Assembly (NCBI RefSeq): GCF_024661895.1
Contig: NZ_CP102453.1
Coordinates: 310,001-374,000, forward strand
Direction: 5' to 3'
DNA: 64,000 nucleotides
Origin: Fundicoccus culcitae
Lineage (GTDB): Bacteria > Bacillota > Bacilli > Lactobacillales > Aerococcaceae
The notes below the pieces were generated by a model. The model saw nothing but the letters and a program-made list of their open reading frames with translations. It was not told where the DNA came from and ran no database searches. Below are positions 15,880-26,543 of this stretch, in pieces; the stretch's first letter is position 1, and every line of letters begins with the position of its first letter. The translations under genes were made by a program, and so were the position numbers.

Positions 15880-18297
15880 ATGACTTTTCAACATCGCATG
15901 ATTGAAACAAAATGGCAAAAATATTGGGCAGATAATCATACCTTTAAAACACAAGATCGTGGTGTCGATTATCCGTCATATTATGTTTTGGATATGTTCC
16001 CTTATCCCTCTGGAAAAGGCTTACATGTCGGTCATGCTGAAGGCTATACGGCAACCGATATTATTGCACGGATGAAACGGGCACAAGGCTTTGATGTCTT
16101 GCATCCGATGGGATGGGATGCCTTTGGTTTACCTGCGGAACAGTACGCATTAGACACTGGAAATGACCCAGCGGTATTTACTGAAGAGAATATTCAGAAT
16201 TTTAAACGCCAAATCAATGCCTTGGGCTTCTCTTATGATTGGGACCGTGAAATAAATACCACCGACCCTGAGTTTTACAAGTGGACCCAATGGATTTTCA
16301 CGAAGTTGTTTGAGAAAGGCTTAGCTTATCAAACGGATGTGATGGTTAACTGGTGTCCTGCTTTGGGGACGGTGTTGGCTAATGAAGAAGTAGTGGATGG
16401 CGTTAGTGAGCGGGGCGGGCATCCCGTTTTTCGTAAGCCGATGCGCCAATGGGTTTTGAAAATTACCGCCTATGCCGATCGTCTATTGGAAGATTTGGAG
16501 GACTTGGATTGGCCTGAAAGTATTAAAGAAATGCAAAGAAATTGGATTGGAAAATCTGAAGGTGCCTTAGTTAATTTTCAAGTCGTAGGGCAAGAACAAG
16601 TGATTCAAACCTATACAACCAGACCGGATACTTTGTTTGGGACGTCCTATATTGTCGTGGCACCTGAAAGTGAAATGGCAAAATCATTGATTACGCCCGA
16701 CCGTGAAGAAGAAGTTTTGGCCTATATTAATCAGGTAGAATCTAAATCTGAACTTGAAAGAACTTCGTTGACCAAAGAAAAAACTGGGGTATTTTCGGGT
16801 TCTTATGTCGTCAACCCTGCCACCCAAGAAGAAATCCCTGTTTGGATTGCAGAATATGTTATCGCGTCCTATGGGACAGGTGCAGTAATGGGGTCAGCGG
16901 CTCACGATAGCCGGGACTTTGAGTTTGCCACCAAATTTGGTTTGCCCATTATTCCCATCATTGAACAAGGTGATAACGACTTACCATACCTAGAAGATGG
17001 GGTGCATATCAATTCTGATTTTCTTAATGGTTTAAAAACAGATGAAGCCTTGAAAGTTATGATTGATTGGTTAGAGGAAAATGGTTATGGTGAACGACAA
17101 ATTAATTATCGTTTGCGTGACTGGGTCTTTTCGCGTCAACGCTATTGGGGTGAACCCATCCCTGTTATTCATTGGGAAGATGGGACAACAACGGCACTTT
17201 CTGAAGAAGAATTGCCTTTATTGTTGCTTAAAACGGATAAAATCCAACCTAGCGGGACGGGTGAATCGCCATTGGCTAATATTGATGAATGGGTGAATGT
17301 GGTGGATGAAAAGACGGGCATGAAAGGACGTCGCGAAACCAATACGATGCCACAATGGGCTGGTTCTTCTTGGTATTTCTTGCGTTTTATGGATAACACG
17401 TCAAAAACAGCCTTAGTATCGAAGGAAGCTATTGATAAATGGCACAATGTCGATTTGTATATTGGTGGGGCTGAACATGCTGTTCTCCATTTGTTGTATG
17501 CTCGTTTCTGGCATAAATTCCTTTATGATTTGGGCATTGTTGACACTAAAGAACCTTTCCAAAAATTATTTAATCAAGGGATGATTTTGGGGGATAACAA
17601 TGAAAAAATGTCTAAATCGAAAGGCAATATTGTTAATCCGGATGATGTCATTAATGACTATGGCGCAGATACTTTGCGGCTTTATGAAATGTTTATGGGA
17701 CCATTAGATGCTTCTATTGCTTGGAGTGAAAATGGTTTAGAAGGTAGTCGGCGTTTCCTTGATCGCGTATGGCGTCTGTTTGTTAATGAGGACACACAAA
17801 CCTTAAATGATACGATACAAGTTAGTGATAACAAAAAACTAGAGCGTGTTTATCATCAAACGGTCAAAAAAGTCACTCAGGATTATGAACAACTTCACTT
17901 TAATACAGCTATTTCACAACTGATGATTTTCTTGAATGAAGCAAAAAATGAAACAATTATCCCAATGGAGTATGCTAAAGGTTTTGTTAAATTGTTAGCT
18001 CCCATCGCTCCTCATTTGATGGAGGAAATTTGGTCATTATTAGGTGAAACAAGCAGCGTTTCCTTAGCAGAATGGCCAACATATGATGAAGCACTCACGG
18101 TTGATGATCAAATTGAAATTGTTATTCAAGTGAATGGAAAAGTAAAAGTTAAAAAGATGATTGATAATAATCTTTCAAAAGAAGCGATGGAAAAGATTGC
18201 TTTAGAAGATTCAACGATCCAAAGCGAAATTAATAATAAAACCATTCGTAAAATCATTGCCGTTCCAAATAGATTAGTGAATATTGTAGCTAATTAA
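15880..18297 (+). CDS. leuS: Leucyl-tRNA synthetase
   Basis: Class I synthetase charging tRNA-Leu. Motifs: HIGH-type HVGH (residues 49-52, within [16 protein letters not shown]), KMSKS at 576-580, an editing (CP1) domain with [18 protein letters not shown], and a C-terminal anticodon and tail region. At 805 residues it is the normal bacterial length. GGAGGAAG precedes the ATG. Expression is expected to respond to leucyl-tRNA charging through the T-box. The 360 bases between terminator and start are unusual for a T-box gene because they hold a six-hairpin array. The next gene starts 69 bases downstream. Confidence 0.97.
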   Translation: MTFQHRMIETKWQKYWADNHTFKTQDRGVDYPSYYVLDMFPYPSGKGLHVGHAEGYTATDIIARMKRAQGFDVLHPMGWDAFGLPAEQYALDTGNDPAVFTEENIQNFKRQINALGFSYDWDREINTTDPEFYKWTQWIFTKLFEKGLAYQTDVMVNWCPALGTVLANEEVVDGVSERGGHPVFRKPMRQWVLKITAYADRLLEDLEDLDWPESIKEMQRNWIGKSEGALVNFQVVGQEQVIQTYTTRPDTLFGTSYIVVAPESEMAKSLITPDREEEVLAYINQVESKSELERTSLTKEKTGVFSGSYVVNPATQEEIPVWIAEYVIASYGTGAVMGSAAHDSRDFEFATKFGLPIIPIIEQGDNDLPYLEDGVHINSDFLNGLKTDEALKVMIDWLEENGYGERQINYRLRDWVFSRQRYWGEPIPVIHWEDGTTTALSEEELPLLLLKTDKIQPSGTGESPLANIDEWVNVVDEKTGMKGRRETNTMPQWAGSSWYFLRFMDNTSKTALVSKEAIDKWHNVDLYIGGAEHAVLHLLYARFWHKFLYDLGIVDTKEPFQKLFNQGMILGDNNEKMSKSKGNIVNPDDVINDYGADTLRLYEMFMGPLDASIAWSENGLEGSRRFLDRVWRLFVNEDTQTLNDTIQVSDNKKLERVYHQTVKKVTQDYEQLHFNTAISQLMIFLNEAKNETIIPMEYAKGFVKLLAPIAPHLMEEIWSLLGETSSVSLAEWPTYDEALTVDDQIEIVIQVNGKVKVKKMIDNNLSKEAMEKIALEDSTIQSEINNKTIRKIIAVPNRLVNIVAN

Positions 18298-18366
18298 TAA
18301 CAATTAGTCATTAAAATAAGGTATACTAACATTAGATAACTTTTGTCTGTAAGGAGATGATACAGC

Positions 18367-21300
18367 ATGCGCAATAATTTTAATTCACAAGATGACGAAT
18401 CTGATTTAGAGAAAACGATTCAATTTACTGAAGATGATTTAAAGCAATTACGCAGTCCAAATCGTCAACCGTTGGATGGGGACTATTTTACGAATAGTCA
18501 ATCAACGAAAGATGACGATGATAATAGGCAAGATAATTCAGTATTTGAGTCGGATAAAGAAGAAGAATGGGAAGCCGATTCACCGCTTGCTTCAAACTTT
18601 GAAAATGAGGCAGAAAATGAGGAAGACCTCTATGAGGATGAACTTTTGGATGATTCCTATGATGAAGCGTACTATACGATGGATTCAACTGATGATGAAC
18701 CTATAGAAAGAACCACAGATACTGAACCACAACCCTTAGGAAAGAGTGTGGATTGGGATCATGGCTTTATTGATGAAGCTTCCCTAGATGAAGAATCACA
18801 GATGGGTGATTGGGATAATGAAGTACTAGAACATCCTTCTGATGAAGTAACCCCTTCTGAATCAGATGCAGCCGATGTCTCTGAACCAGAGGAAAATCCG
18901 TTCGTTTACCACTCCATCAGAAATAAATTAAAAGAATCAATTGAAGAAGAAAAGACACAAGATTTTAAAGAAAGAGAAGAACGTAAGAAAAACAGTTTCT
19001 TTAAAACCCTCTTCTCAAAAGAAGATGAGGTCCGCTACAGTACACACGAATTAGATGATTTAGACGACTATAATCAATTCAATTCGGAAACCGAAGACTT
19101 AGACGAGATATCCGAAGAAGCAACACCTGAATATGATGTGTTTGAAGAAACTGAAGCCGTAGCAGAACCAGAAACCGAAACCGAGACACCTGTGTACAAT
19201 GAAGATGCCGTTACGATTGATGATTATGAAGAAGATATTTATAGTCAGGTTTCGGCAGCAAACACCGATTTTCAAATGGATGATTTTTTAGATGAAGAGC
19301 CCATCGATGAGCCAGCAGGTAATCAAAAACCGTCATTTTTCAGCCGCGTTTTTAAACCGACCCCGACGTCCAGTGAAGATGACAATGAACCTATAAAAGA
19401 GGAAGTCAGCGAGGACGACATCAGCATCGATATTGAAGTCGAAACGTCGGAACTATCAGCAGATACCCCTCAACCACAGGAAAAAATGCCACGTAAAGGC
19501 AAAAAGGCAAAAAAGAAAAAGAGAAGAAAACAACAACCCCCTCAAATAAATACCTCTGAACCAACACCTGAGGGTGAGCCTGAACTGACTCCGGAAGTAG
19601 AAGATGGCGAAACAGATGACTTTGAAACAGATTCAGCGGTAGTACAAGAGGAAGTTTTAGCAGACATTGACAATGACAATGACTTTGACACCTATCCCAG
19701 CGATGAAGATGAAATCCAAACAGATGAAGCTGACGATTTAAGTCAACAAGCTAAAGCCTATGGTGAAAAAGTGAGTCAAGCGACCGCTCAATATAGCGAA
19801 CCATTAATTACTGACCAAAGTTTAAGTGAAGTAAGAGGGCAAGATGATCTAACGATTGAATCAAAAGCTGAAGATCAAATTGAAACCAACTTTACTAAAG
19901 GCGCTGCTTGGTTATCCATTGGTAATATCGTCTCAAGAATTATTGGTGCCCTATATGTTATCCCATGGGCCAGTATGTTTGGCGAGGACTATACGCGAGC
20001 CAATACACTCTATAGTGTCGGTTATAAACCATATTCCTTGTTCTTAGCCATTGCCACAGCAGGATTCCCAAGTGCTATTGCTAAACAAATGTCATTTTAC
20101 CATTCGAAGAAAGAATATCGGGTAGCCGATAAGTTGTTTAAAAATAGTATGTATATCATGATAGGAACAGGTTTAGTTTCGGCCTTAATCTTATACATTG
20201 CGGCACCATTCTTATCAAGTATGTCAGCAACCGATGACCCAGCCGCTGGAACAATCGTTATTCGTTCTCTGACACCAGCTTTATTGATTTTACCGGCCAT
20301 GAGTTTATTAAGAGGTTACTTCCAAGGTTTCGATGATATGATACCTACGGCTGTATCACAAATACTTGAACAGTTTGTTAGAGTCATCTACTTATTAGTT
20401 GCTACCTATGCCATTATGCAAGTGTTATCGGGTACGGTAACAACAGCGGTAGCTCATTCAACCTTTGCAGCTTTTGTAGGTGCCTTAGTTTCACTCTTGT
20501 ATTTACTGTTTGTCTATTGGCGTAAACGGCCGCTGATTAAGGAATTAATTAAAGAATCAGCTGATAATATTGAGTTAGACTTTAAACAAAGCGGTAAAAT
20601 AATGATTATGGATAGTATTCCATTTGTTATTTTAGGTTCAGGTATCATACTTGCACAAATTGTTGACACTTACTCATTTAGACAAATTATCCAAGCAACT
20701 TCGACCATGTTATTAAGTGAAATTAGTGAGTTATATGGTGTTTTAAGTCTCGATGTGGACAAATTAGTGATGATTATCATTTCACTAGCTATCGCCATTG
20801 CATCTTCATCCGTACCATCGGTGACCAGTTTGTTTGCACAAAAAGATTATCCAAGAACGAGTCGTCTAATTCAAAATATTGTGACTGTCTTTTCCTTTGT
20901 TATGTTACCCGCTGCGGTAGGATTAGCTAGTATAGCCAACAATATGTATTTCTTCTTCTACCCAATGGGGAATGAACAAGGTCCAACCATTTTAGTCCTT
21001 GGAGCTTACCTAAGTATTGTTTTAGGTGCTTATACGATTCTTTCGACGATTTTACAATCAATGAATTTTAGAAGAGTTGCGGTTAAATATTTACTAATTG
21101 GTTTATTAATAAAAGTGGTTTTACAATTCCCGTTTGTGTCACTATTACATGCTAATGGAGCCCAATTAGCTACCTTATTTGCGTTCTTATTTACAACTGC
21201 CTTTATGTGGATTAAGATCCATCGGACAATCATTATCGACTATGCGTCTTTAGCTAAAGATTTAGTTGTCATTGTGGTGAGTACGGCCCTAATGGGTATT

Positions 21301-21498
21301 TCTACATCCTTATGGAATACTGTTTTAGATATGTTGTTTGGACCTGTAGGACGCTTATTAACATTTGTCAAAATTCTCATTGTTGTCCTAATTGGTATGT
21401 TTATTTACTTAGGCATTATGGCTTTATTTGGTAAATTAAATATCATATTAGGTTCACGGTTCAAATCATTACAAGATAAATTGCAGGTGTTTTATTAA
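18367..21498 (+). CDS. MurJ/YtgP-type lipid flippase with long acidic N-terminal extension
   Basis: The C-terminal part (from about residue 505, KGAAWLSIGNIVSRIIGALY) is a polysaccharide-transporter/MOP-superfamily membrane protein with about 14 helices. It is related to YtgP/SpoVB proteins, which in streptococci act as the lipid II flippase MurJ. The first ~500 residues are low-complexity and strongly acidic (Asp, Glu, Ser, Thr), predicted to be disordered and cytoplasmic. They contain two similar short motifs (KNSFFKTLFSKEDE and KPSFFSRVFKP) and a basic patch (KGKKAKKKKRRK). The usual family length is about 540, so this protein (1043 aa) is nearly doubled. A ribosome site (AAGGAG) precedes the ATG. 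First gene of a four-gene operon. Confidence 0.8.
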   Translation: MRNNFNSQDDESDLEKTIQFTEDDLKQLRSPNRQPLDGDYFTNSQSTKDDDDNRQDNSVFESDKEEEWEADSPLASNFENEAENEEDLYEDELLDDSYDEAYYTMDSTDDEPIERTTDTEPQPLGKSVDWDHGFIDEASLDEESQMGDWDNEVLEHPSDEVTPSESDAADVSEPEENPFVYHSIRNKLKESIEEEKTQDFKEREERKKNSFFKTLFSKEDEVRYSTHELDDLDDYNQFNSETEDLDEISEEATPEYDVFEETEAVAEPETETETPVYNEDAVTIDDYEEDIYSQVSAANTDFQMDDFLDEEPIDEPAGNQKPSFFSRVFKPTPTSSEDDNEPIKEEVSEDDISIDIEVETSELSADTPQPQEKMPRKGKKAKKKKRRKQQPPQINTSEPTPEGEPELTPEVEDGETDDFETDSAVVQEEVLADIDNDNDFDTYPSDEDEIQTDEADDLSQQAKAYGEKVSQATAQYSEPLITDQSLSEVRGQDDLTIESKAEDQIETNFTKGAAWLSIGNIVSRIIGALYVIPWASMFGEDYTRANTLYSVGYKPYSLFLAIATAGFPSAIAKQMSFYHSKKEYRVADKLFKNSMYIMIGTGLVSALILYIAAPFLSSMSATDDPAAGTIVIRSLTPALLILPAMSLLRGYFQGFDDMIPTAVSQILEQFVRVIYLLVATYAIMQVLSGTVTTAVAHSTFAAFVGALVSLLYLLFVYWRKRPLIKELIKESADNIELDFKQSGKIMIMDSIPFVILGSGIILAQIVDTYSFRQIIQATSTMLLSEISELYGVLSLDVDKLVMIIISLAIAIASSSVPSVTSLFAQKDYPRTSRLIQNIVTVFSFVMLPAAVGLASIANNMYFFFYPMGNEQGPTILVLGAYLSIVLGAYTILSTILQSMNFRRVAVKYLLIGLLIKVVLQFPFVSLLHANGAQLATLFAFLFTTAFMWIKIHRTIIIDYASLAKDLVVIVVSTALMGISTSLWNTVLDMLFGPVGRLLTFVKILIVVLIGMFIYLGIMALFGKLNIILGSRFKSLQDKLQVFY

Positions 21499-22217
21499 TG
21501 CGGATTGATCGTTTTTTAGCTAATGAAGGCTTAGGATCACGAAAAGAAGTTAAACAACTCATAAAGGCTGGATTAGTTAAAATTAATCATCAACTAGTTG
21601 AGTCACCCAATCAGCAATTGTCTGTTGAAACAGATGAAGTGTCAGTGAACGACCATATTATTGCCTATCAACCTTATGTTTATATCATGTTAAATAAGCC
21701 GCAAGATGTGGTTAGTGCCACCCAAGACAAATTGCATCCAACGGTGATTGATTGCTTAGATGGTAGCTATGGTCATTTAGAATTATTTCCCGTCGGTCGA
21801 TTAGATATCGATACGACGGGGTTGCTATTACTCACTAACGATGGGAAATTAGCTCACCAACTTTTAGCACCCAAAAATAAAGTGCCTAAAACCTATGCGG
21901 CTACCATTAAAGGTCAAGTTAACGAACAAGATAAACTAGCCTTTGAACATGGTTTAGATTTAGGGGATTTTGTCACTCAACCTGCTAACTTACAAATTTT
22001 GGCTTTTGATGAAGTGACCAATCACACACTAATCCAAACCACCATCATTGAAGGCAAATTTCATCAAGTCAAACGAATGTTTCAAAAAGTCGGGAAAGAA
22101 GTGATCCAACTGAAACGGATTAGCATGGGGTCTCTGGTTCTTGACGAACGTTTAGCAGAAAGTGAATGGCGCGAATTAAGCCCTTCAGAACTTCAACATT
22201 TAATGCAAGATATGTAG
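21498..22217 (+). CDS. RsuA-family pseudouridine synthase
   Basis: Converts a uridine to pseudouridine in rRNA; RsuA-type enzymes modify 16S U516, and RluB/E/F relatives modify 23S. The N-terminal S4 RNA-binding domain (MRIDRFLANEGLGSRKEVKQ) is followed by the catalytic domain with GRLDIDTTGLLLLTND, the catalytic aspartate being D103. Motif KVPKTYAATIKG and the C-terminal EGKFHQVKRMF are typical. Length 239 is normal. Its ATG overlaps the TAA of the flippase gene by one base, so translation is coupled. The same order (ytgP, rsuA, pepV) is familiar from other lactic acid bacteria. Confidence 0.92.
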   Translation: MRIDRFLANEGLGSRKEVKQLIKAGLVKINHQLVESPNQQLSVETDEVSVNDHIIAYQPYVYIMLNKPQDVVSATQDKLHPTVIDCLDGSYGHLELFPVGRLDIDTTGLLLLTNDGKLAHQLLAPKNKVPKTYAATIKGQVNEQDKLAFEHGLDLGDFVTQPANLQILAFDEVTNHTLIQTTIIEGKFHQVKRMFQKVGKEVIQLKRISMGSLVLDERLAESEWRELSPSELQHLMQDM

Positions 22218-22236
22218 TTACAAGAGGAGGAATATA

Positions 22237-23643
22237 ATGGTTAATTGGTTAGAAGAAGTAGAAAAAAGACAAGAGGCATTAATCGATGATTTATTCCGTT
22301 TATTAAGAATTGATTCTGTCCGTGATGATGCTAAAGCAACGCCGGAAGCACCCGTTGGGCCTGGACCTAAAGCTGCTTTAGAAGAGTTTTTGAAAATGGC
22401 TCAAGAAGATGGTTTTGAAACCAAACAATTTGGACCTTGGGCTGGACGGATTGAAATAGGTTCAGGTGATGAATTGATGGGGATTTTAGGTCATGTGGAT
22501 GTTGTCCCGGCAGGTAGCGGTTGGGAAACTGATCCTTTTGAACCTGTTATAAAAGACGACCGCATTTATGCTAGAGGTTCTAGTGATGATAAGGGTCCAA
22601 CGGTAGCAGCTTATTTTGCTATTAAAATATTACGTGAATTAGGCGTTGAATTTAATAAGCGTGTGCACCTCATTGTGGGGACGGATGAAGAGAGTGGTTG
22701 GCAATGTATGGACTACTACTTCAAAGAAGCTGAAATGCCTGATTTTGGTTTTTCACCGGACGCGTCTTTCCCAATTATTAATGGTGAAAAAGGGAATACA
22801 TCAGCGATATTTACTTTTCCTAAACCTGAAGAAACAGCGATGGGTTATACGTTAGTTCAATTTAAAGCGGGTTTACGTCCAAATATGGTGCCGGAAGATG
22901 CTAAAGCGGTCATCGAAGGCTCTAATTTAGAATTTATCCAAGAGGCTTTTGATACCTTCATTGGCCAACAAGAGGATGTTACAGGCGAATCAACACTTAC
23001 AGACAATTCCATTGAATTAACCGTTTATGGTAAATCCGCCCATGGTTCAACTCCAAGTAAAGGAATCAATGCGGCTACGTATTTAGCAACGATTTTACAA
23101 AAATTTGAATTTAATAGCCAATCAGCCGGAGATTTCGTGCATTTAATCGGTCAATTATTGCATCAAAATTTTGACGGTTCTAAATTAGGTGTCGACCATC
23201 ATCATGATGTGATGGGGGACGTCAGCATGAATGTGGGTATCGTTAATTTTGACCGCCTTACTGGGGGGAGTATTAACGCTAATTTTCGTTATCCCGAAGG
23301 GACTGACCCTGAAACGATGTTAAGTCAAATTTTAACGGCAGTTGAAGGTTTTGACGTTGAAGTTAAAATGACGGATGCTAAGGAACCGCACTATGTACCG
23401 GCGACTGATCCCTTAGTTGAGACTTTATTAGATGTTTACCATACACAAACAGGCTTTGAAGCGCATGAACAAAGTATTGGTGGCGGGACTTATGGACGCT
23501 TAATGCCACGCGGTGTTGCTTACGGTGCTTTATTCCCCGACTCCATTGACACTATGCACCAAGCCAATGAATTTTTAGCAATTAAAGACTTAACCCGTGC
23601 AACGGCTATTTATGCTGAAGCCATTTACCGTTTAACCCGATGA
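22237..23643 (+). CDS. pepV: Dipeptidase PepV
   Basis: Zinc metallopeptidase of family M20 that splits dipeptides with broad specificity. The metal ligands are visible in GHVDVVPAG (H86, D88), then the DDKGPT and GTDEESGW motifs (catalytic Glu pair). A lid domain with GKSAHGSTPSKGINA follows, and the C-terminal histidine motif GGGTYGRLMPRGVAYG. Length 468 agrees with lactobacillal PepV. AGAGGAGG-like ribosome site (AAGAGGAGG) before the ATG. The stop codon overlaps the start of the next gene in ATGA. Confidence 0.95.
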   Translation: MVNWLEEVEKRQEALIDDLFRLLRIDSVRDDAKATPEAPVGPGPKAALEEFLKMAQEDGFETKQFGPWAGRIEIGSGDELMGILGHVDVVPAGSGWETDPFEPVIKDDRIYARGSSDDKGPTVAAYFAIKILRELGVEFNKRVHLIVGTDEESGWQCMDYYFKEAEMPDFGFSPDASFPIINGEKGNTSAIFTFPKPEETAMGYTLVQFKAGLRPNMVPEDAKAVIEGSNLEFIQEAFDTFIGQQEDVTGESTLTDNSIELTVYGKSAHGSTPSKGINAATYLATILQKFEFNSQSAGDFVHLIGQLLHQNFDGSKLGVDHHHDVMGDVSMNVGIVNFDRLTGGSINANFRYPEGTDPETMLSQILTAVEGFDVEVKMTDAKEPHYVPATDPLVETLLDVYHTQTGFEAHEQSIGGGTYGRLMPRGVAYGALFPDSIDTMHQANEFLAIKDLTRATAIYAEAIYRLTR

Positions 23644-24419
23644 AACCATTAGAAGTAACGATTAAGTCTAAACAAAATCAACAACTAAAAGCTTGGCGCA
23701 AATTAAAAACCAGTAAAGGTAGACAAAAAGCTCAACGTTATTTGATTGAAGGTTGGCATTTAGTTGAAGAGGCGATATTATCAAAGGCTGCGATTGATAA
23801 AATTATTGTGAGTGAGGCTAATTTAGCCCTGTTTAACGAAACATTTCCTACCCTTAATCATCCCATCGAAGTCTTAGCCGACTTTTTAGTGGCTGATTTA
23901 GCTGAAACCGAAACGTCACAAGGAATCTTTGCAGTCCTTGCCATGGCAACCGCTAAGGAAAGCTGGCAACCCCTCGCCAATAAATATCTCCTTATTGACC
24001 AAGTGCAAGATCCAGGCAATTTAGGGACCCTTATTCGAACGGCTGATGCAGCAGGTTTTGATGGAATTATCATCGGCGACGGTACAGTTGACATGTATAA
24101 CGATAAAGTTATTCGTGCGACCCAAGGATCGTTGTGGCATTTAGATATACAACAAATGGCGTTAGAAAAAGCCATCCCACTTTTACAAACACATGCCGTT
24201 CCAGTTTTAGCTACGGCCCTGTATCAAAAGGCGATTGATTATCGCACCCTTGATAAAACAAACCCTAAAGTGGCTATCATTGTCGGTAATGAAGGTCGTG
24301 GTGTACAACCAACTATATTGGAGCAAGCCGACCACTTAATCTACATACCGATGTATGGAAAGGCTGAATCTTTGAATGTTGCGATTGCAGCGGCTATTTT
24401 AATGTTTCATTTTGTCTGA
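23640..24419 (+). CDS. TrmH/SpoU-family RNA methyltransferase
   Basis: 2'-O-ribose methyltransferase of the SPOUT superfamily, acting on tRNA or rRNA. An N-terminal L7Ae-like substrate-binding segment (GRQKAQRYLIEGWHLVEEA) precedes the knotted domain. Motif 1 is DQVQDPGNLGTLIRTADAAG, motif 2 VGNEGRGVQPT and motif 3 IPMYGKAESLNVAIAAAIL. Length 259 is typical of the RlmB/YsgA group; the exact target base cannot be told from sequence. It begins in an ATGA overlap with pepV and closes the operon. I see no strong terminator after it. Confidence 0.9.
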   Translation: MKPLEVTIKSKQNQQLKAWRKLKTSKGRQKAQRYLIEGWHLVEEAILSKAAIDKIIVSEANLALFNETFPTLNHPIEVLADFLVADLAETETSQGIFAVLAMATAKESWQPLANKYLLIDQVQDPGNLGTLIRTADAAGFDGIIIGDGTVDMYNDKVIRATQGSLWHLDIQQMALEKAIPLLQTHAVPVLATALYQKAIDYRTLDKTNPKVAIIVGNEGRGVQPTILEQADHLIYIPMYGKAESLNVAIAAAILMFHFV

Positions 24420-24596
24420 TAATAAGTGCCAACCAAGCCAGCCGTCCGAAATGGGTATAATAGTCTAAAATGAAGCGCTTTCTGTAAAATGTTGACATAA
24501 TTTTTAATTAATTCTTTACATTATATTCACATTTAATTTACAATAGAGAAGTATAATAAGAGACAAAAAGTTGAAAAATGTGGAGGAATGCTGTTA

Positions 24597-25163
24597 ATGA
24601 CGACTAAATGGCAATCAGATGCTGACTATCTATTATTAATAGAAGATTTAATGGAAACTGTAGACGTTCAAAGATTGGAGTCTTTCGTACACCATAAAGT
24701 GACTAATCGATTAGCTCATTCACTCTCAGTTTCATACCGAAGCTATCGTTGGGCCAAACGTTTAAATTTGGACACACGGGCAATCGCCAGAGCGGGATTG
24801 TTACATGACCTATTCTTTTATGAAGGCTGTGACAAACACGAAGTAGGTGGTAAAGGGCATAACTATGAGCATCCAAGAATTGCTTTAGCTAATGCATTAA
24901 AAATTACGGAATTAAGTGATAAAGAACAAGATATTATCGTTAAACATATGTTTGGAACAACCCTAGCTGCCCCTAAGTATGCTGAAAGTTTTATCGTAAG
25001 TTTGATTGATAAACAATGTTCTATCATGGAAGTTACCGGTGGACTTAAAGATCTTCTCGTGAATAAATACCACACGGCAACGTCGTTTTTTTCACGGCGC
25101 TTAGCTTATAGTGCTGCTAACTATAACAACCAAAATCAATCCTATATGGATATTGACGAATAA
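24597..25163 (+). CDS. HD-domain phosphohydrolase-like protein
   Basis: Protein of 188 residues with the HD metal-binding pattern: H41 in LAHSLSVS, H70-D71 in GLLHDLFFYEG, and a further His in HNYEHPRIALANA. This suggests a metal-dependent phosphohydrolase of unknown substrate. ATG 24597 is chosen over 24588 because the GGAGGA site directly abuts the earlier codon and is nine bases from the later one. It has its own upstream region, containing a TTGACA at 24492 without a clear partner. It is the last gene before the pheS T-box leader. The specific function is not assigned. Confidence 0.75.
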   Translation: MTTKWQSDADYLLLIEDLMETVDVQRLESFVHHKVTNRLAHSLSVSYRSYRWAKRLNLDTRAIARAGLLHDLFFYEGCDKHEVGGKGHNYEHPRIALANALKITELSDKEQDIIVKHMFGTTLAAPKYAESFIVSLIDKQCSIMEVTGGLKDLLVNKYHTATSFFSRRLAYSAANYNNQNQSYMDIDE

Positions 25164-25199
25164 GCTTTATCCAGTTATACTAAATGAACAATTGAATAC

Positions 25200-25445
25200 C
25201 AAGCAATGATGAAAACCAGCTGAAATGCTACCAACAGGGAAACTTAGCCTAGACTGAAACTAAGTTATATCAGTCATTTTAGCGATTCATTTTCGGAGCT
25301 TATCTGTTAAAAATTAGTTTTAATTTGAAAAGGATACCGCTATTCACGGTTATGAAATTCGAGTGCTAAAATCATTCACATGATTTTAGAACGAGGGTGG
25401 TACCACGATAATTCGTCCCTGTTTTGGGGGCGGATTTTTTTGTTT
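25200..25445 (+). promoter_or_regulatory. T-box leader of pheST
   Basis: AGGGTGGTACCACG (25394-25407) is a canonical T-box motif. It is followed by a terminator (ATTCGTCCC pairing with GGGGCGGAT, 25411-25434) and a T run. Upstream are several stem-forming stretches. A TTC at about 25292 in ATTTTCGGAGC is a possible phenylalanine specifier, but I did not fold stem I. The genes downstream encode phenylalanyl-tRNA synthetase. Confidence 0.88.
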
Positions 25446-25475
25446 TTAGAGGGTTTATAAAGGAGGAAGTATCGA

Positions 25476-26543
25476 ATGAGTCAACAATTAGATGACAGTA
25501 TTAAAGAAATTCAAGCTATGGAAGCAACGGCTAGTACTGATTTAGAAGCTAGTCAAACTTTAAAAGCTTTAGATCAAGTTCGTATAAAATATATTGGAAA
25601 AAAAGGCCACTTAACCGACGTTTCTAAAGCGATGAAAGCTTTAAGTAATGAAGAACGACCACTGTTAGGTCAAGCCATGAATCAATTTAAAGATATGTTT
25701 AACCAACATTTTGAAAAAAGAAAAACGGAACTTGAAGAACAGGCTTTAATCGAAACACTAGCAGCTGAAAAGATAGATGTGACTTTACCCGGTAGACAAG
25801 CTGCCCGCGGTAGTCGTCATATCATTACACAGATTATGGAAGAGATTGAAGATTTATTTATTGGGATGGGTTATCAAGTTATTGAAGGACCTGAAGTTGA
25901 AACGGATTCTTACAATTTTGAAAAAATGAATTTACCGAAAAACCATCCAGCGCGTGATATGCAAGATACCTTTTATGTTGATGAAGAAACACTTTTACGG
26001 ACACATACATCACCTGTTCAAGCGCGTACCATGGAGCAACATAATTTTGAAAAAGATGGTCCCTTAAAGATGATCAGCCCAGGCAAGGTTTTCCGTCGTG
26101 ATACCGATGATGCTACACATTCGCATCAATTTCATCAAATCGAAGGCCTCGTGGTTGACGAAAAAATTACGTTAGCCGATCTAAAAGGGACATTGTTACA
26201 ATTTGTTCAAGCTTTGTTTGGTGAAGAGCGTGACATACGCTTACGTCCTTCCTATTTTCCTTTTACGGAACCTTCTGTTGAAGTTGATGTTTCGTGTTTT
26301 AAATGTGGGGGCGAAGGTTGTTCCGTATGTAAGCAAACAGGTTGGATTGAAATTTTAGGAGCGGGTGTCGTTCATCCTCATGTTTTAGAAATGTCAGGCA
26401 TCGATCCAAATAAATACTCCGGTTTTGCCTTTGGTTTAGGCCAAGAACGGGTTGCGATGCTGAAGTACAATGTCGATGATATCCGTCATTTCTATCAAAA
26501 TGATTTACGCTTTTTAACACAATTCAAAGGAGGGGATTATTAA
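25476..26543 (+). CDS. pheS: Phenylalanyl-tRNA synthetase alpha subunit
   Basis: Catalytic subunit of the alpha2beta2 synthetase. An N-terminal coiled-coil that contacts tRNA-Phe (about residues 1-85) is followed by the class II core. Motif 2 is [22 protein letters not shown], of which [16 protein letters not shown] is the diagnostic part, and motif 3 is [15 protein letters not shown] Cys-rich loop ([17 protein letters not shown]) is also present, as in other Firmicutes PheS. Length 355. AAGGAGGAAG precedes the ATG. Controlled by the T-box; the stop codon overlaps the pheT start. Confidence 0.97.
   Translation: MSQQLDDSIKEIQAMEATASTDLEASQTLKALDQVRIKYIGKKGHLTDVSKAMKALSNEERPLLGQAMNQFKDMFNQHFEKRKTELEEQALIETLAAEKIDVTLPGRQAARGSRHIITQIMEEIEDLFIGMGYQVIEGPEVETDSYNFEKMNLPKNHPARDMQDTFYVDEETLLRTHTSPVQARTMEQHNFEKDGPLKMISPGKVFRRDTDDATHSHQFHQIEGLVVDEKITLADLKGTLLQFVQALFGEERDIRLRPSYFPFTEPSVEVDVSCFKCGGEGCSVCKQTGWIEILGAGVVHPHVLEMSGIDPNKYSGFAFGLGQERVAMLKYNVDDIRHFYQNDLRFLTQFKGGDY

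Noticed and set aside
15520-15905. Overlapping long open frames on both strands with peptide repeats such as RVYGNDKRLYANRK
   Set aside because: The 42-bp period is a multiple of three and contains no stop in several frames, so the frames are a by-product of the hairpin array. They lack ribosome sites and overlap the leuS start.
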